Shown here one piece after another: positions 5,964-7,411 of a stretch of DNA of 7,411 nt. Under the pieces are notes generated by a model. It was not told where the DNA came from and made no database searches. It worked only from the letters and a program-made list of their open reading frames with translations. Origin of the DNA: an uncultured Lachnospiraceae bacterium (GTDB lineage Bacteria > Bacillota > Clostridia > Lachnospirales > Lachnospiraceae); NCBI GenBank assembly GCA_905209865.1, contig CAJLUP010000089.1, forward strand, positions 1 through 7,411, in the 5' to 3' direction. The position numbers and the translations under genes were made by a program. Positions within the stretch are counted from its first letter, which is position 1; every line of letters starts with the position of its first letter.

Positions 5964-6785
5964 CTATAACGCTTTTTTTCGCAGCTTCTCCATCGCTTTC
6001 GCTTCAATCTGACGCACCCGTTCTCTTGTAATTCCAAATCTTTCTCCAATCTCCTCCAACGTACAAGTCTTATCTTGTCCCAAACCATAACGGAGGCTGA
6101 TCACTTCCTTTTCTCTGTCATTCAATGTCTCAAGAAGCTCTTTTACCTCTTCCTTCTTCACAAGAAGATCCATAGCCTCTTCCGGTGTCGCTTCCGACCG
6201 GTCTTCCAAAAAGTCTCCGAGACTGTCTTCTCCGTCTTCACCGACCGGAGTTTCCAAAGATATCGGATTTCGTATATAAGAAAGAATACTTTTTACTTCC
6301 TCTTCTGTGCGATCCCCCAGTTTCTCTGCAATTTCCCGGGGATCAGCCTCTCTTCCCAACTCCTGCTGCAATTCCTTTGCCGCTTTTTGCACACGTTTTA
6401 TGTTTTCCGCAACATGAACAGGCACACGAATTTCCCTGGACTGCTGGTCGATCGCTCTTGTAATCGCCTCTTTGATCCACCATGACGCATATGTGGAAAA
6501 ACGATTATCTTTCCTGTAGTCATATTTTTCTACAGCATGCATCAATCCGATATTGCCTTCCTGTATCAGATCCATCAGAGGCAGTCCTCTCCCTGTGTAA
6601 TGTTTCGCGATAGAGACTACAAGGCGAAGATTTCCCTCTTCCAGTCTCGCTCTTGCAGACGCATCTCCTTCTGCCATTCTTCTTCCTAATTCTTTTTCCT
6701 CTGCTTCCTCTACCAGAGGAATCTCCCCGATTTCATTCAAATAAATACGAAGCGGTTCTGATTCCTGAATTTCTTCTTTTCCCAT
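5964..6785 (-). CDS. Sigma-70 family RNA polymerase sigma factor, probably alternative (group 2-like)
   Basis: The protein directs RNA polymerase to promoters. It has 273 residues and lacks region 1.1. Region 1.2 is at about 11-45 (PLRIYLNEIGEIPL). Region 2 is at about 50-118, with core-binding DLIQEGNIGL (72-81) and the -10 segment RFSTYASWWIKEAITRAI (95-112). Region 3 begins at IRVPVHVAENI (119-129). Region 4 is at about 205-270, with the -35 helix ITRERVRQIEAKA (252-264). The protein stops at LRKKAL, without the dozen or so residues that follow in housekeeping SigA. In the -10 reading helix, SigA has Arg-Gln where this protein has K105-E106; T109 is kept. The start follows GAGG by five bases. 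The fbp stop is 83 bases upstream, with only a weak promoter candidate between (TGGACA 6831-6836, AATAAA 6809-6814), so co-transcription with fbp is possible. It could be the main sigma of an unusual lineage, but the short form argues for a second one. Confidence 0.93.
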   Translation of the reverse strand: MGKEEIQESEPLRIYLNEIGEIPLVEEAEEKELGRRMAEGDASARARLEEGNLRLVVSIAKHYTGRGLPLMDLIQEGNIGLMHAVEKYDYRKDNRFSTYASWWIKEAITRAIDQQSREIRVPVHVAENIKRVQKAAKELQQELGREADPREIAEKLGDRTEEEVKSILSYIRNPISLETPVGEDGEDSLGDFLEDRSEATPEEAMDLLVKKEEVKELLETLNDREKEVISLRYGLGQDKTCTLEEIGERFGITRERVRQIEAKAMEKLRKKAL

Positions 6786-6868
6786 AAAAACCTCGCTCTT
6801 ATTTCATTTTTATTTGTCATCTTACTATCATGTCCAGATTTTCTGTTTCGTTATACATTCGATATCGT

Positions 6869-7411
6869 CTATAGTTTCTCCCTGATCTCGCCGTTTCTGT
6901 ATGCGGCCAACAAGCATTCAAGATCTTCTACCTGACCTTTTAACTCCCTTCCGATATCTGTATCCCCAACCAACAGCCGTTCCTGCATCCTCTTTACAAT
7001 CATCGTCTCCGAATGGATATCTTTTTCCTGCTCGATGGCAGTTTCTGTAGACTCAAACGGTTCATGCGCAACAAGACGAAGTCCATAAGAATTAAAGATC
7101 AACGTATATCCTGCAATCCCTGTTTCTTTCTGATATGCTTTTGAGAATCCACCGTCGATCACAAGTACTTTTCCTCCGCATTTCACAGGATTCTCTCCGT
7201 CTTTTCGTTTCACCGGAACATGACCGTTGACAATATGGGACAAAGCCGGATTTAACCCGAATTCTGCCAATATGCCATCAATAACATGTTCATTCTCAAG
7301 AAGAGAATAATAAGGATTCTTCTTTTCTATATGAGTTTCCGCATCTTCCAGCAGATACCGTTCAAAGGTTGCCATTTTATCTTTTCCGAAAAGGGGCGAA
7401 TCCGGATGCAG
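6869..7411 (-). CDS. fbp: Class III fructose-1,6-bisphosphatase, C-terminal part (5' end outside window)
   Basis: The enzyme removes the 1-phosphate of fructose 1,6-bisphosphate in gluconeogenesis (EC 3.1.3.11). This is the Firmicute-type enzyme of the calcineurin-like metallophosphatase superfamily, unrelated to the common class I form. The visible 180 residues read without interruption from the window edge. They begin LHPDSPLFGKDKMATFERY, an internal family motif, so the ATG at 7375 is not the true start. NGHVPV holds the late metal-ligand histidine, and KVLVIDGGFSKAYQ and GYTLIFNSYGLRLVAHEPF are the conserved closing segments. Family members are about 640-670 residues, so roughly 460-490 residues lie beyond the window. 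The gene ends 83 bases before the sigma gene and no terminator is visible after it. Confidence 0.93.
   Translation of the reverse strand: MHPDSPLFGKDKMATFERYLLEDAETHIEKKNPYYSLLENEHVIDGILAEFGLNPALSHIVNGHVPVKRKDGENPVKCGGKVLVIDGGFSKAYQKETGIAGYTLIFNSYGLRLVAHEPFESTETAIEQEKDIHSETMIVKRMQERLLVGDTDIGRELKGQVEDLECLLAAYRNGEIREKL

Noticed and set aside
6075..6485. Plus-strand 136-codon frame opposite the sigma gene
   Set aside because: It is a shadow of the sigma factor, whose regions 2 to 4 are fully conserved on the minus strand.

Overview
All five genes in this window lie on the minus strand and read from high to low coordinates. They are the C-terminal part of a class III fructose-1,6-bisphosphatase (6869-7411, its start lies beyond the window), a compact sigma-70 factor (5964-6785), a small Asp-rich probable lipoprotein (5482-5877), a eukaryotic-type HisA isomerase (4451-5245), and a very large secreted GH89 alpha-N-acetylglucosaminidase with several carbohydrate-binding modules (1-4148, its C-terminus lies beyond the window).

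The window suggests a gut-dwelling, low-to-moderate GC Firmicute, most likely a clostridial member of the Lachnospiraceae. The reasons are the Firmicute-type class III FBPase, the AGGAG-type ribosome binding sites, the AT-rich intergenic DNA with consensus-like vegetative promoters, and a mucin- or glycosaminoglycan-type glycosidase with multiple CBM32-like domains. The genus is an inference and is not proven here.

Layout: fbp and the sigma gene are 92 bases apart with no visible terminator, so they may be co-transcribed. The lipoprotein gene follows after 86 AT-rich bases and ends at a strong, apparently bidirectional terminator (5371-5426). Between that terminator and hisA lies a compact set of hairpins that overlaps a plausible hisA promoter. 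Between hisA and the GH89 gene is a 302-base gap with a good promoter (TTGACA, 17 bases, TATTCT), a leader of about 180 bases, and a strong ribosome binding site.

The genes do not form one obvious pathway. FBPase belongs to gluconeogenesis, HisA to histidine synthesis, the sigma factor to promoter choice, and GH89 to extracellular glycan degradation. I found no clear new multi-gene system. The points most worth a second look are the eukaryotic-type HisA outside a his operon, the sigma factor with an altered -10-reading residue and a short C-terminus, the lipoprotein with an almost purely acidic 11-residue (hendecad) repeat, and the hairpin-dense hisA upstream region.
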